A stretch of 64,000 nucleotides of DNA from Bin5 sp965220715 (GTDB lineage Bacteria; Chloroflexota; Anaerolineae; Caldilineales; Caldilineaceae), in contig OZ244843.1 of assembly GCA_965220715.1 (NCBI GenBank), positions 2,790,001-2,854,000 of the forward strand. Direction: 5' to 3'. The position numbers and the translations under genes were made by a program. The notes beneath the pieces were generated by a model, which had not been told where the DNA came from, searched no databases, and worked only from the letters and a program-made list of their open reading frames with translations. Below are positions 37,029 to 47,714 of the stretch, one piece after another; positions within the stretch are counted from its first letter, which is position 1; each line of letters opens with the position of its first letter.

Positions 37029-38096
37029 TCAATCAAACACCAGCACTGACCGCGCCACCTTGCCCTCGTTCATGTCGGCGAAGGCCTCGTTAATCTCATC
37101 CAACGGCCGGTAACGGGAAATCAGTTCGTCCAGTTTGATTTTGCCCTGTTTGTACAAATCGAGAATCCACAAAAAGTCGACTCGGGGCCGCGCCGCGCCG
37201 TGGAAGGCGCCCATCAGCGTCCGGTCTTCCAGCAGATGCCAGCCTTCAACCGAGACATCTTGCCCAGTAGGCTGTACACCCACCACCACGGCCGTTCCCG
37301 TCATGCGCACTGAATCGATCGCCTGCCTCACAATTGCCGGAAAGCCAACAACCTCAAACGCATAGTCTGCCCCCCCGCCGGTAATCTCGATGATGCGCTG
37401 AACGGCGTCCTCCTTGGCGCTATTGATGAAGTGCGTCGCCCCCATTTGCTCAGCCAACTCCAGCTTGTAGTCGACTGTATCGACCGCGATGATTTTACCT
37501 GCGGAAGCCAGCACTCCTCCCTGGATGACATTCAGACCCACACCGCCGCAGCCAAACACCGCCATTGACGCGCCCGTCTCGACCTTGGCCCGGTTGACCA
37601 CCGCGCCAATACCGGTGATTACGCCGCAACTTATCAAGCAGGCTTGCGCCAACGGTGTGTCATCCGGCACCTTTACACAAGCGTCGGCCAAGGCCAGCGT
37701 CTGCTCCACAAAGGTGGGACGGATATGATAAATCGGCTCACCGTCCTGCTTATACCGGCTCATCGGTTCCATGCGGTGTGTTTCACAAAGGGCCGGTCGG
37801 CCATTGGTGCAGTTGCGGCAGCTTCCGCACATGGCATCCAGGGAAAGGATAATCTTGTCGCCGGGCGTGAAGTCGCGCACGCCGCCGCCGACTGCCCGCA
37901 CTGTGCCCGCTCCCTCATGGCCCAACAACCAGGGCATCCGGCGAGGTGTTCTATGATTGTCGACGTAGTGGTAGTCGCTGTGACATACCCCTGCCCCCAC
38001 AATATCCAATAGTACTTCGCCAAAGCCCGGTTCCTCGATCTCAACTTCCTTGACGGCGACAGGGGCATGAGCCTCGTATAAAATCGCTGCCTTCAT
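37029..38096 (-). CDS. Zinc-dependent alcohol dehydrogenase (class III-like MDR), 355 aa
   Basis: An NAD(P)-dependent medium-chain dehydrogenase. Catalytic zinc ligands are visible in GVCHSDYH and GHEGAGTV and at LISCGV. The structural zinc site is the four-cysteine lobe CGSCRNCTNGRPALC. The Rossmann motif is FGCGGVGLNVIQG. Length and order match the class III/S-type alcohol dehydrogenase group, which oxidises alcohols or thiol-formaldehyde adducts. ATG 38096 has AAGGAG about eight bases upstream and begins the conserved MKAAILYE; the 21 extra upstream codons are not conserved. It is monocistronic as far as can be seen. The true substrate is unknown; sugar-alcohol or aldehyde metabolism is plausible in this neighbourhood. 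Confidence 0.9.
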   Translation of the reverse strand: MKAAILYEAHAPVAVKEVEIEEPGFGEVLLDIVGAGVCHSDYHYVDNHRTPRRMPWLLGHEGAGTVRAVGGGVRDFTPGDKIILSLDAMCGSCRNCTNGRPALCETHRMEPMSRYKQDGEPIYHIRPTFVEQTLALADACVKVPDDTPLAQACLISCGVITGIGAVVNRAKVETGASMAVFGCGGVGLNVIQGGVLASAGKIIAVDTVDYKLELAEQMGATHFINSAKEDAVQRIIEITGGGADYAFEVVGFPAIVRQAIDSVRMTGTAVVVGVQPTGQDVSVEGWHLLEDRTLMGAFHGAARPRVDFLWILDLYKQGKIKLDELISRYRPLDEINEAFADMNEGKVARSVLVFD

Positions 38097-38458
38097 GGTA
38101 GCTCTCCTTAAGCAGATTCTTGTCTGAACTGGGAGGGGAACAAACGCGGTTTCAATCATATATGAAAAAAGGCGTCCACGCTACATGAATATCTGAGGTG
38201 ACACAGGATGGAGTCAGTACTCTGGGGAATTGGCAAGATGTTCACTGCCGCTGTCGCGATCGGCACAAACAAAGCAAGCACATAGATTGTCAAGAAGCGG
38301 CTGGTCGCCTGAAATGCGCCGTTAGGTTCAGCATCTGTCTTCGTGTTAGAATTCGCCTGAAGTCGCCTCTTGGGCGCAGTTCAAACATCGGCTGCCAGAC
38401 GTGCTCTTGGTTCGATGGAAGGCTGCCGGGAAACTGTGCCAGCGAACGAGGAGGGAAC
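38097..38458. other. Divergent intergenic region
   Basis: About 360 bases between the divergent alcohol dehydrogenase and Uma2 genes. It carries an extended -10-like TGTTAGAAT ending at 38352 on the plus strand, without a good -35, about 107 bp before the Uma2 start. No other feature was recognised. Confidence 0.4.
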
Positions 38459-39481
38459 ATGGAATCGAAAGAACTGTTTCAACAAGAGGTTCGAGAACTG
38501 CAGAATGTCGTTCCGGATAACGGCAGTACCGCACAGCGGCCTGGAAGGACCCTTAGCGCCAGCGGTCGGGCCCCCGATGAAGGGCGTCGCGTCACTAAAG
38601 AAGAATACTTCGCCAAGTGGTACGAGAATCCCTATCCGGACATTGACGTAAGTTACGAGTGGAACAACGGCATTCTGGAGGCCAAACCCTTGCCCAATCG
38701 CCCTCAATTGGACCTCTACAACTGGTTCCTTATCCTTTTGCATTGCAACACTGTGACCTTCCGCCACGCCTCCCTGCTCAATTTAGAGACTGGCTTCGAA
38801 CTGACAATGGCCGACCCTTCCGCTCCTTCGGGAAAAAGAGAAGCCGTTCGCAAGCCCGACGTGGGCGTAATTCTGAACAGCAACCCAACCCCATGGGGCC
38901 GTATCGACCAGCGTCACTTCGAAGGCGTATGCGACTTGGTTGTTGAGGCAGTCTCTGATTCTACCATGGCCGAAGTATTGCGCGACACGGAAGAAAAAAA
39001 GGAGGACTACGCGCTGGGAGGTGTTAGGGAATATTTCATTCTCGACCCTAACGGAGAACACACGCGGTTCTACCGTCTTGCGCAGCAAAGTCATTATGAG
39101 AGCATTCAGCCCGATGACAAAGGCGTGATCCGCTCAGACATTCTGGCCGGTTTTCAGTTTCGTGTGGAAGACTTGGACCGTAAGCCGCCGCTGGAGGAAC
39201 TGGCACTGGATCCCGTTTACAGCGGGTACGTCGTTCCCGGTTATCATGCCTCAGTCCAGAAGGCCGCAAACGAAGCCCAGCGCGCGGAAAGAGAAACCCA
39301 GCGCGCGGAAAGAGAAGCCCAGCGCGCGCAAAACGAAGCCCAGCGCGCGCAAAACGAAGCCCAGCGCGCGCAAAACGAAGCGGTTGCCCGTCAACAGGCA
39401 GAAGAACGAGCTAAGGCAAGTGAAGGCCGTGTGCGCGACCTGGAAGCTGAACTGGAGAGACTGCGCAAGAGACTCTCTTAA
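38459..39481 (+). CDS. Uma2 (DUF820) family nuclease-like protein with repeat-built coiled coil, 340 aa
   Basis: The N-terminal ~240 residues form a Uma2/DUF820 domain of the PD-(D/E)XK fold. The elements RKPDVGVIL (acidic residue), DLVVEAVSDST, EEKKEDYALGGVREYFILDP and FYRL appear in the usual order. The C-terminal ~100 residues are a charged coiled coil built from five seven-residue repeats (NEAQRAE, RETQRAE, REAQRAQ, NEAQRAQ, NEAQRAQ) encoded by near-identical 21-bp units, ending ELERLRKRLS. ATG 38459 has GAGGAGGGAAC just upstream; the longer frame from 38198 is rejected. Uma2 proteins are numerous in Chloroflexota and Cyanobacteria; their biological role, possibly transposon-related or restriction-like, is not settled. 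The coil suggests oligomerisation. Confidence 0.88.
   Translation: MESKELFQQEVRELQNVVPDNGSTAQRPGRTLSASGRAPDEGRRVTKEEYFAKWYENPYPDIDVSYEWNNGILEAKPLPNRPQLDLYNWFLILLHCNTVTFRHASLLNLETGFELTMADPSAPSGKREAVRKPDVGVILNSNPTPWGRIDQRHFEGVCDLVVEAVSDSTMAEVLRDTEEKKEDYALGGVREYFILDPNGEHTRFYRLAQQSHYESIQPDDKGVIRSDILAGFQFRVEDLDRKPPLEELALDPVYSGYVVPGYHASVQKAANEAQRAERETQRAEREAQRAQNEAQRAQNEAQRAQNEAVARQQAEERAKASEGRVRDLEAELERLRKRLS
39269..39379 (+). repeat. 21-bp tandem repeat inside the Uma2 gene
   Basis: Five consecutive 21-bp units, each encoding (N/R)E(A/T)QRA(E/Q), followed by a partial unit (NEA). The last three full units are nearly identical in DNA (AAACGAAGCCCAGCGCGCGC-type), pointing to recent slippage or unequal crossing-over. 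In-frame unit gain or loss would change coiled-coil length by one heptad. Confidence 0.9.
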
Positions 39482-39622
39482 TTCCTCCAAAAACTGAGCA
39501 CAACTTCCACACTTGGTTCTCTGCCATTCGCCGACAAAGAAGATTTCCAAAAAAAGGATTCTCCGGCTGCCATGAAATCGGGTCGCCGGTCCGTCCTCCC
39601 TGACTTTTGAGAAGGAGCTAAA

Positions 39623-40804
39623 ATGGGCATCAGCCTCGGTATAGTTGGCCTGGGTTCGTTTGGCAGTTCTTTCGCCGACCTCTTCATGAGCCATCCGCTG
39701 GTAGATCGAATCGCCCTCTGTGATCGTGAACCGGAACGAATCGCTCGCTTTGCTACAGATGATCGCTGGCAGGCCAAGTTTCACCCGCGCGATGCCTATA
39801 CCTCTCTGGACGACATCTGCGCCAGCGACTTGGACGCCCTAGTTCTCTTTACGCAGCCTTGGCTTCACGCACCGCAGGCTGTCCAGGCCATGGAAGCGGG
39901 TAAACACGTCTATAGCGCCGTTCCAATCGTCATGTTGCCCGACGGCGACGAGATCCTCGACTGGTGCGCGCGTTTAGTCGAGACCGTTGAAAGCACCGGC
40001 CAACTCTATATGCTGGGTGAAACCACTTTTTACCGGTCCGAGACTATCTACTGTCGCAAGCGCGCGGCCGAAGGCGCCTTTGGGGACTACGTTTACAGCG
40101 AAGGCGAATACTTTCACGACGTCGACAGCGTTGGCAGCAATCTGCGCCGCGTTCAGGCCAACAGGCTGGCCAGCAAGGCCGGACAAGAGTGGCTCAAAGC
40201 CAGGGATGAATACAAAAGCAAGGGAATTCTGACCGGCCCTATGCACTATCCCACCCACTCGACTAGTGGACCGATGAGCGTGATGAATGCGCACGCCCGT
40301 AAGGTCTGCGCCTGGGGCTATGCCAACCGCACAGGCGACTCCTATTTCAAGGAACAAGGCTACGGCTTCAGCAACGAAACGGCCCTCTTCCACATGAGCA
40401 ATGGCTCTACCATGCGCATCAGTGAACTCCGCGAGATCGGGCACCGAGGGCGCGAGACTTTCCGCCTCTATGGCACGCAAGGCAGCTTCGAGAACGACCA
40501 CTGGTGCGATAAGGAAGGGAGCACCCCCCTCACCGCCGATGCCTTGCGCCACCCTCTGCCGCCGGCAGTGGAAGATGCATTTCAGGCCGCCAGCCGCAAC
40601 TCCGAAGTCTACGGCGGCCACGGCGGTTCCCACCCCCACCTGGTCCACGAATTCGTAGAGGCAGTGGCCCAGGAGCGGCAGCCTGCGATTCCAGTCTGGG
40701 CCGCAGTTCGCTACATGGCCGCAGGGGTCATCGCCCACAAATCAGCGGTGAAGGATGGAGAGATATTGTCAATACCGGATTGGGGTGATGGGCCGGTAGC
40801 ATAG
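39623..40804 (+). CDS. Gfo/Idh/MocA family oxidoreductase, 393 aa
   Basis: A sugar or inositol dehydrogenase-like protein with an N-terminal Rossmann fold (GIVGLGSFGSS, residues 6-16). The second block where the family carries EKP reads KHVYSAVPIVM, so the usual active-site lysine is absent at that place. The C-terminal alpha/beta domain contains FYRSETIYCRKRA and HLVHEFVEAVAQERQPAIP-type sequence. ATG 39623 has GAAGGAG seven bases upstream. It probably oxidises or epimerises a sugar or sugar acid with NAD(P); substrate unknown. The missing lysine means catalytic activity should not be assumed. Confidence 0.87.
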   Translation: MGISLGIVGLGSFGSSFADLFMSHPLVDRIALCDREPERIARFATDDRWQAKFHPRDAYTSLDDICASDLDALVLFTQPWLHAPQAVQAMEAGKHVYSAVPIVMLPDGDEILDWCARLVETVESTGQLYMLGETTFYRSETIYCRKRAAEGAFGDYVYSEGEYFHDVDSVGSNLRRVQANRLASKAGQEWLKARDEYKSKGILTGPMHYPTHSTSGPMSVMNAHARKVCAWGYANRTGDSYFKEQGYGFSNETALFHMSNGSTMRISELREIGHRGRETFRLYGTQGSFENDHWCDKEGSTPLTADALRHPLPPAVEDAFQAASRNSEVYGGHGGSHPHLVHEFVEAVAQERQPAIPVWAAVRYMAAGVIAHKSAVKDGEILSIPDWGDGPVA

Positions 40805-40808
40805 TTGG

Positions 40809-40833
40809 CTGGACCGCGGTTTACCTGGTCCAG
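40809..40833. terminator. Possible hairpin after the MocA-type gene
   Basis: CTGGACC (40809-40815) pairs with GGTCCAG (40827-40833) across an 11-base loop, starting five bases after the stop codon. There is no U-tract, so this is at best a weak or factor-dependent terminator shared with the convergent gene at 40917. Confidence 0.3.
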
Positions 40834-40916
40834 GCATCGCTACCCTTGGAGTTGTCAACTTCTATGTAGCCAAACCTTGGGATGGACAGGCTAAGCGATA
40901 GCGACGCAGCGCGACG

Positions 40917-41183
40917 TCATACCAAATTTTCCAGCCAGGCGCAATGCAAATGCCATATATCCTCATTCGGATCCCATCGCAACTCGTATGTAGTCCTGTC
41001 CTGCGTCTGCACCAGGAAACAGCGGAATCGTTGGCCTTCCATCCGTTCGTCCCATTGGCGGCCCTGCGCGACAACGTAGTGTGTCATGCCTTGCCAATCG
41101 AACGACTTGAGCACGATCTTGCCTGATGACAGCAAGCGAACCTTCACCTCAATAGTTTCGTAAACCGCCGCCTGCCTACTCAT
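40917..41183 (-). CDS. Small uncharacterised protein coupled to the PncC-like gene, 88 aa
   Basis: Its ATG at 41183 overlaps the TGA of the upstream gene (ATGA), so it is translated by coupling. The sequence is soluble, with alternating hydrophobic and polar residues and many aromatics: KSFDWQGMTHYVVAQGRQWD, then RFRCFLVQTQ and YELRWDPNEDIWHLHCAWL. It reads as a small beta-barrel. It resembles the general pattern of DUF6504-type proteins (a 'W-x-G-x-x-Y-x-V' strand and a final 'W-x-L-x-x-x-W'), but this is a weak impression. No function can be assigned; linkage to nicotinamide-nucleotide recycling is only positional. Confidence 0.65.
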   Translation of the reverse strand: MSRQAAVYETIEVKVRLLSSGKIVLKSFDWQGMTHYVVAQGRQWDERMEGQRFRCFLVQTQDRTTYELRWDPNEDIWHLHCAWLENLV

Positions 41184-41704
41184 CGATTTGCCTTGTCCAC
41201 AGCAAACGACCGCAACATTTCCAACGCACACTGTGCGCTCAACAACTTGTTGCCGCGGCGGTCAGCCGGCCACACCGCCTTCTCCGCCCGGTCTTCGCCA
41301 TCCCTGGCGGCCAAATTTAGGTAGACAAGACCCATCGGCTTCTCAACTGTGCCGCCGGGTCCCGCCACACCGGTGATCGACACCGCTACGTCGGCCTCGT
41401 ATAACTGGAGCGCGCCGGTCGCCATCTGTCCGGCAACCGCGGCGTTGACCGCTCCTTCGCGTAGCAAAAGATCGTGATCCACGCCCAGTAGCCTTTCCTT
41501 GGCCGCATAACTGTAAACGCCGGCGCTTCCCAGAAACCAGTCCGAACTGCCCGGAATCTCCGTCATCAAATGGCCGACCAGCCCACCGGTGCAACTCTCG
41601 GCCACCGCGACCTTCAACCCGGCCCGCTTGAGCGCGAGTCCCGTCTCCTTTGCCAGCCCGGTCAGGGCCTCTTCATCTCTTGGAACTGTGATCTGCGTCG
41701 ACAT
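41180..41704 (-). CDS. pncC: CinA C-terminal / PncC-type nicotinamide-nucleotide amidohydrolase, 174 aa
   Basis: A stand-alone CinA C-terminal domain. The motifs AVAESCTGGLVGHLMT (with the proposed catalytic serine), GSAGVYSYAAKERLLGV, SITGVAGPGGTVEKPMGLVYL and a C-terminal helix fit the PncC family, which deamidates NMN to NaMN. At 174 residues it lacks the N-terminal COG1058 pyrophosphatase domain of full CinA. The ATG at 41704 is chosen because conserved sequence starts soon after; the 26 upstream codons are not conserved. The next gene overlaps its stop codon. Cytoplasmic NAD salvage enzyme by family knowledge. Confidence 0.88.
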   Translation of the reverse strand: MSTQITVPRDEEALTGLAKETGLALKRAGLKVAVAESCTGGLVGHLMTEIPGSSDWFLGSAGVYSYAAKERLLGVDHDLLLREGAVNAAVAGQMATGALQLYEADVAVSITGVAGPGGTVEKPMGLVYLNLAARDGEDRAEKAVWPADRRGNKLLSAQCALEMLRSFAVDKANR

Positions 41705-41905
41705 ATCGCCTCTGTGAATTGTGCAAGTGGCTAACCCCTGAAGACCCGGGCTATTGGTCACTTGCTTAGTCAGTCCGTTCAAAGGGCATTATAGACCGCC
41801 CCGTTCCCACTCAGCAACTGTCTGACCTGAGACTGATCGGCACCCCAACAGCTGGCCCCATCGACCCTTTGGGCAAGGCTGGTGCCGGATCCAGCTCAAA
41901 CACAG

Positions 41906-41934
41906 TTGACAGATTTCGGCGATTTTTGTATTGT
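41906..41934 (+). promoter_or_regulatory. Strong sigma-70-like promoter in the 447-bp divergent gap
   Basis: A consensus TTGACA, a 17-base spacer and TATTGT, oriented toward the gene at 42152 with a leader of about 210 bases. The rest of the 41705-42151 gap, which separates divergent genes, shows no gene. Confidence 0.55.
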
Positions 41935-42151
41935 CCACAGGCAATACCGTGAAGATTGCCCAGTTGCCAACTGTGTCGGGTGGCGCAACCTTCGTCCTCT
42001 GGACAACATTGAGGATAACGCTCGCTGCCCGTAGCGTCGCCGTTTGCCATGGCGTCCCCGAGCCGCGCAGGGGAAAGATGGCTACTCTGAAATTGCGCTG
42101 TCCTGTAACCCGGGCCCAACAGTGAAAGCGGTTACGATAGAGGAGAGAACG

Positions 42152-43201
42152 ATGGAACTCCAGACAAAGCAGCCACCGGAACTGGAATTCAGCATGCCGG
42201 AGGTCGAAGAATCGCTGACGGCCTATCTCTCGGCGATTGGCGGGGCCATAATTGGCCTGCTTCTCACTCTACTGGTCTTGGCGATTTGGAATGGCGGCAC
42301 CCTCAATTTTACCAATATATCCAAGGTGAATGCGCTGGAAGCTGGCCTGACCGATGTGGCCGCCGATCTCGATGGCGTAAACACAAGCTTCGACGCCTTG
42401 GGCGAGCGCATAGTAGTTCTGGAACAGGAGGCCGGCGCAGTTTCCGCGCTTCAAAAGAGCCTCGTAACGCTTGACGCCAGCCTATCCGAACTCGACAGGA
42501 GTCTCAGCGATCAGGGCATACATATCAGCGAACTGGACAGTGCCTTTAATGATCTCCAAATCACCAGGCGCAATTTTGACCTCTTTACTGCAGCCCTGAC
42601 AGAGGCGCTGGCACTGATGGAAAAGGAAGCTTCGGCCGCCGCGCCGTTTGGCGATGCGTCCAACGGTCGTCCGGCCCAGGAAAGACGTACGTCGGCGACC
42701 GACCCGACTTCACTAGAGAGACAGGCCGCTACGTCAACCGCAAGCACCTCCCCCGCAGACAATGCCCAGGCTGTTGAGTCGTCGGCTTCTTCCACAACGT
42801 CCGAAGTTTCAAATGCACAGACTTCGGCGGAGGCGCAACCGACGCAAATACTTGCCGAGCCGATTACGGTCATTGGCGAGGACGTCGCACCTGATTCCCT
42901 GCTCGTCTATCTTTTCCTCGATGTGAACGCAAACGGTCAATTCGACGAGGTTGAAAACTTTATCGCCGGTGCTACCATCACCCTAACCTCCCCCGATGGC
43001 CGAGCCGTGGCCGCGGAGAACAGCGTCGGTTCTGCCGGCACCCTCTTTGAAGAATTGATTGCCGGCGATTATAAGGTCACTGTCGAGGATGTGCAGGGCT
43101 ACGTTCTTGCTAGCCAAAGGAATGCGGCCGTCAATATTGACCAGGAGGCCGAGGCCGGCTATATTATCTACTTTGCTGTCGTAACCACCGCCGGGGACTG
43201 A
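42152..43201 (+). CDS. Membrane-anchored coiled-coil protein with SdrD/Cna-B-like C-terminal domain, 349 aa
   Basis: A short cytoplasmic N-terminus, one transmembrane helix (about residues 28-50, IGGAIIGLLLTLLVLAIW), then a leucine- and aspartate-rich coiled coil (about 60-155) of LDxxLSELDRSL-type repeats. A Ser/Thr/Ala-rich linker (about 165-245) follows. The C-terminal beta-sandwich (about 250-345) reads VYLFLDVNANGQFDEVENF, with calcium-loop-like D-x-N-x-N-G, then GTLFEELIAGDYKVTVE, as in SdrD-B/Cna-B domains. It should be tethered in the cell membrane with its domain outside. ATG 42152 has GAGGAGAGAAC upstream; the upstream in-frame stretch is leader. The function may be structural or sensory. 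Not assigned to a named family. Confidence 0.78.
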   Translation: MELQTKQPPELEFSMPEVEESLTAYLSAIGGAIIGLLLTLLVLAIWNGGTLNFTNISKVNALEAGLTDVAADLDGVNTSFDALGERIVVLEQEAGAVSALQKSLVTLDASLSELDRSLSDQGIHISELDSAFNDLQITRRNFDLFTAALTEALALMEKEASAAAPFGDASNGRPAQERRTSATDPTSLERQAATSTASTSPADNAQAVESSASSTTSEVSNAQTSAEAQPTQILAEPITVIGEDVAPDSLLVYLFLDVNANGQFDEVENFIAGATITLTSPDGRAVAAENSVGSAGTLFEELIAGDYKVTVEDVQGYVLASQRNAAVNIDQEAEAGYIIYFAVVTTAGD

Positions 43202-43209
43202 TCTGCGCT

Positions 43210-43223
43210 GCAGGAATTCCTGC
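43210..43223. other. 14-bp palindrome at a convergent junction
   Basis: GCAGGAATTCCTGC is a perfect palindrome lying between the stop of the coiled-coil gene and the stop of rsmD. Could contribute to bidirectional termination; there is no clear U-tract. Confidence 0.3.
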
Positions 43224-43232
43224 CCAGCTCGT

Positions 43233-43793
43233 TTAGTCAGTAAACTCGGAAACTTCGTAAAAAATTAGTAACACAGAGCCGTAGCGACGCCGGTCGAACT
43301 CGCAAAGAGTATCGAGCGCGATTGGCGTTTCCTCGCGGGGGTGTAGCTGGACAATGACTACACTCTCCTCCACCAGCAACGCCGGTCTGGAATCAACCGC
43401 CTGAAGCGCCTCCTGCCACATCTCCTGGTACTGGGGCGGCGCAATGTAGATCAGTTCAAACGGATCACCTTCGAACTTTTCGATATATTCGAAGCTATCC
43501 CTCCGCGCAACTGTGGCCCTGTCTGCCAGCTTGCAATGACCCAGGTTTTGCAGGATCGTGCGAACGGCGGCGCGGCTGCGATCAATGAAGAGGACATGAG
43601 CAGCTCCTCTGCTCAACGCTTCGATCCCCACTGCACCCGTTCCACCGAACATGTCGAGCACTCGACGCCCTTCGATCCAGTTTCCCAGAATCGAAAAGAG
43701 CGCCTCCTTGGCGCGGTCCGTAATAGGACGCGTGCTGTTCCCCGGGACTGACTGTAACCTGTGGCCTCTGGCGCTACCGGAAATCACTCGCAT
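43233..43793 (-). CDS. rsmD: 16S rRNA (guanine-N2)-methyltransferase RsmD, 186 aa
   Basis: A Rossmann-fold SAM methyltransferase that modifies G966 of 16S rRNA. MRVISGSARGHRL and the TRPITDRAKEALFSIL block are diagnostic of RsmD. The SAM motif is VLDMFGGTGAVGIEA. The catalytic motif, DPPY in many homologs, reads IAPPQY here, a variant I recall from other Chloroflexota. The ATG at 43793 begins the conserved MRVISGSARG; the 11 upstream codons are not conserved. Divergent from the gcvP riboswitch leader. Confidence 0.92.
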   Translation of the reverse strand: MRVISGSARGHRLQSVPGNSTRPITDRAKEALFSILGNWIEGRRVLDMFGGTGAVGIEALSRGAAHVLFIDRSRAAVRTILQNLGHCKLADRATVARRDSFEYIEKFEGDPFELIYIAPPQYQEMWQEALQAVDSRPALLVEESVVIVQLHPREETPIALDTLCEFDRRRYGSVLLIFYEVSEFTD

Positions 43794-43903
43794 AATTGTC
43801 TGAATTGGAAGAAAAAATTTCGGCACCTGGCGGCCGACGCCGACTGGCGAAAGCCGAAATTCGCTTCACCAGATTATAGTTGCGATCATGCGATTTGTGA
43901 CAA

Positions 43904-43946
43904 TTGCGCTCCAGTGTTGACTACGCTACAATTGCCCACGTAGGAT
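43904..43946 (+). promoter_or_regulatory. Overlapping promoter candidates for the gcvP leader
   Basis: Two arrangements fit: TTGCGC (43904) with a 17-base spacer to TACAAT (43927-43932), or TTGACT (43917) with an 18-base spacer to TAGGAT (43941-43946). Either puts the transcript start shortly before the riboswitch at 43973. Confidence 0.5.
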
Positions 43947-43972
43947 TACAAAATCTTATAGCTAGCTGATGC

Positions 43973-44228
43973 GCGACGAGAGAGACTTCGATTTCGAAGC
44001 GCCGAAGGGGCAAGCCGACAGGAGAACCCAGCCTGCCCGGTGACACTCTCAGGCAAAAGGATCGTCGCGATACGGCACCTTTGGAAAGCGCCGCTCGACA
44101 GGACAGAGTGGTCACCGACGGGGCAATCGCACGCTGAACGGGACGACCGGGGTTAGGCTCTTTGCTCTCCTATCCTCCATATTCATCCCAGCACCGCGTG
44201 TGTCAATCTCTCAGGTCAAGGACAGAGG
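43973..44228 (+). promoter_or_regulatory. Tandem glycine riboswitch
   Basis: Aptamer 1 (43973-44068) is closed by GCGACGA/TCGTCGC. It contains GAGAGAC, GCCGAAGGGGCAAGCC and ACTCTCAGGCAAAAGGA, the invariant core of glycine aptamers. Aptamer 2 (about 44078-44228) is closed by CCTTTG/CAGAGG. It contains GGAAAGC, TCACCGACGGGGCAA and, after an enlarged P3 arm whose base can pair as CGCACGC/GCGTGTG, the core CTCTCAGGTCAAGGACAGAGG. Two adjacent aptamers upstream of gcvP are the classic cooperative glycine ON switch. The P3 arm of aptamer 2 is unusually long (about 65 bases between its strands). A terminator follows immediately. Confidence 0.93.
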
Positions 44229-44230
44229 CA

Positions 44231-44260
44231 ACGGGCATTCATTAACGATGCCCGTTTTTT
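44231..44260 (+). terminator. Riboswitch-controlled intrinsic terminator
   Basis: A perfect 8-bp stem ACGGGCAT/ATGCCCGT (44231-44238 with 44248-44255), a 9-base loop and a run of six T. It begins two bases after aptamer 2 and 80 bases before gcvP, as expected for a glycine-relieved transcription terminator. Confidence 0.92.
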
Positions 44261-44339
44261 CTTCTACAACGGACCAACTTTCGCACTCGCTGATAATGCG
44301 ATTGCAGCGAAAGTGAGTCGGAGACCAAAGGAGAGAATG

Positions 44340-47378
<3,039 letters not shown>

Positions 47379-47556
47379 GAGGTAAATCCGAAACCTTCCA
47401 ATCCCAATCGCGTCGCTCCCCTGTCCTCTGGGCCGCCTTTCCCCAACGATCCATCAATCTCCGACACATCGATCCCCGTCTCGGCCATCACTTCCGGCCA
47501 TGACGGGCAACTGTTTTTCCTTTGGCTTGTCCCCCGTTTGGACCCGGCAAACGTGG

Positions 47557-47585
47557 TTGACGGAAAGGAAAATAAGATATATAGT
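47557..47585 (+). promoter_or_regulatory. Sigma-70-like promoter for the carbohydrate SBP operon
   Basis: TTGACG, a 17-base spacer and TATAGT, in the 336-bp gap after gcvP and about 130 bp before the SBP start. The gap holds no gene; the rest shows nothing notable. Confidence 0.6.
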
Positions 47586-47714
47586 CTATAATGTATTTTC
47601 ATCGTCGAGGAGTGGGCAAGAGCCGCTATCACTTCTCACTCCTCTCTTCTCTCAACTCTCTCATCTACTTGTGTCTTGCCTGGAGCAAGAATACCAACAA
47701 GGAGGCATTCAAAA

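Noticed and set aside
38198..38458. Longer N-terminus for the Uma2 protein
   Set aside because: A GAGGAGGGAAC site directly precedes the ATG at 38459, and the upstream 87 codons show no Uma2-family sequence.
39269..39379. CRISPR-like repeat array
   Set aside because: Units are contiguous 21-bp coding repeats without spacers, in frame with a coiled coil.
39974..40738. Minus-strand open frame of about 250 codons
   Set aside because: Complementary to the MocA-type gene, no recognisable family.
44313..44339. GTG start for gcvP eight codons earlier
   Set aside because: AAGGAG at 44328-44333 is placed for the ATGs at 44337/44340, not for the GTG.
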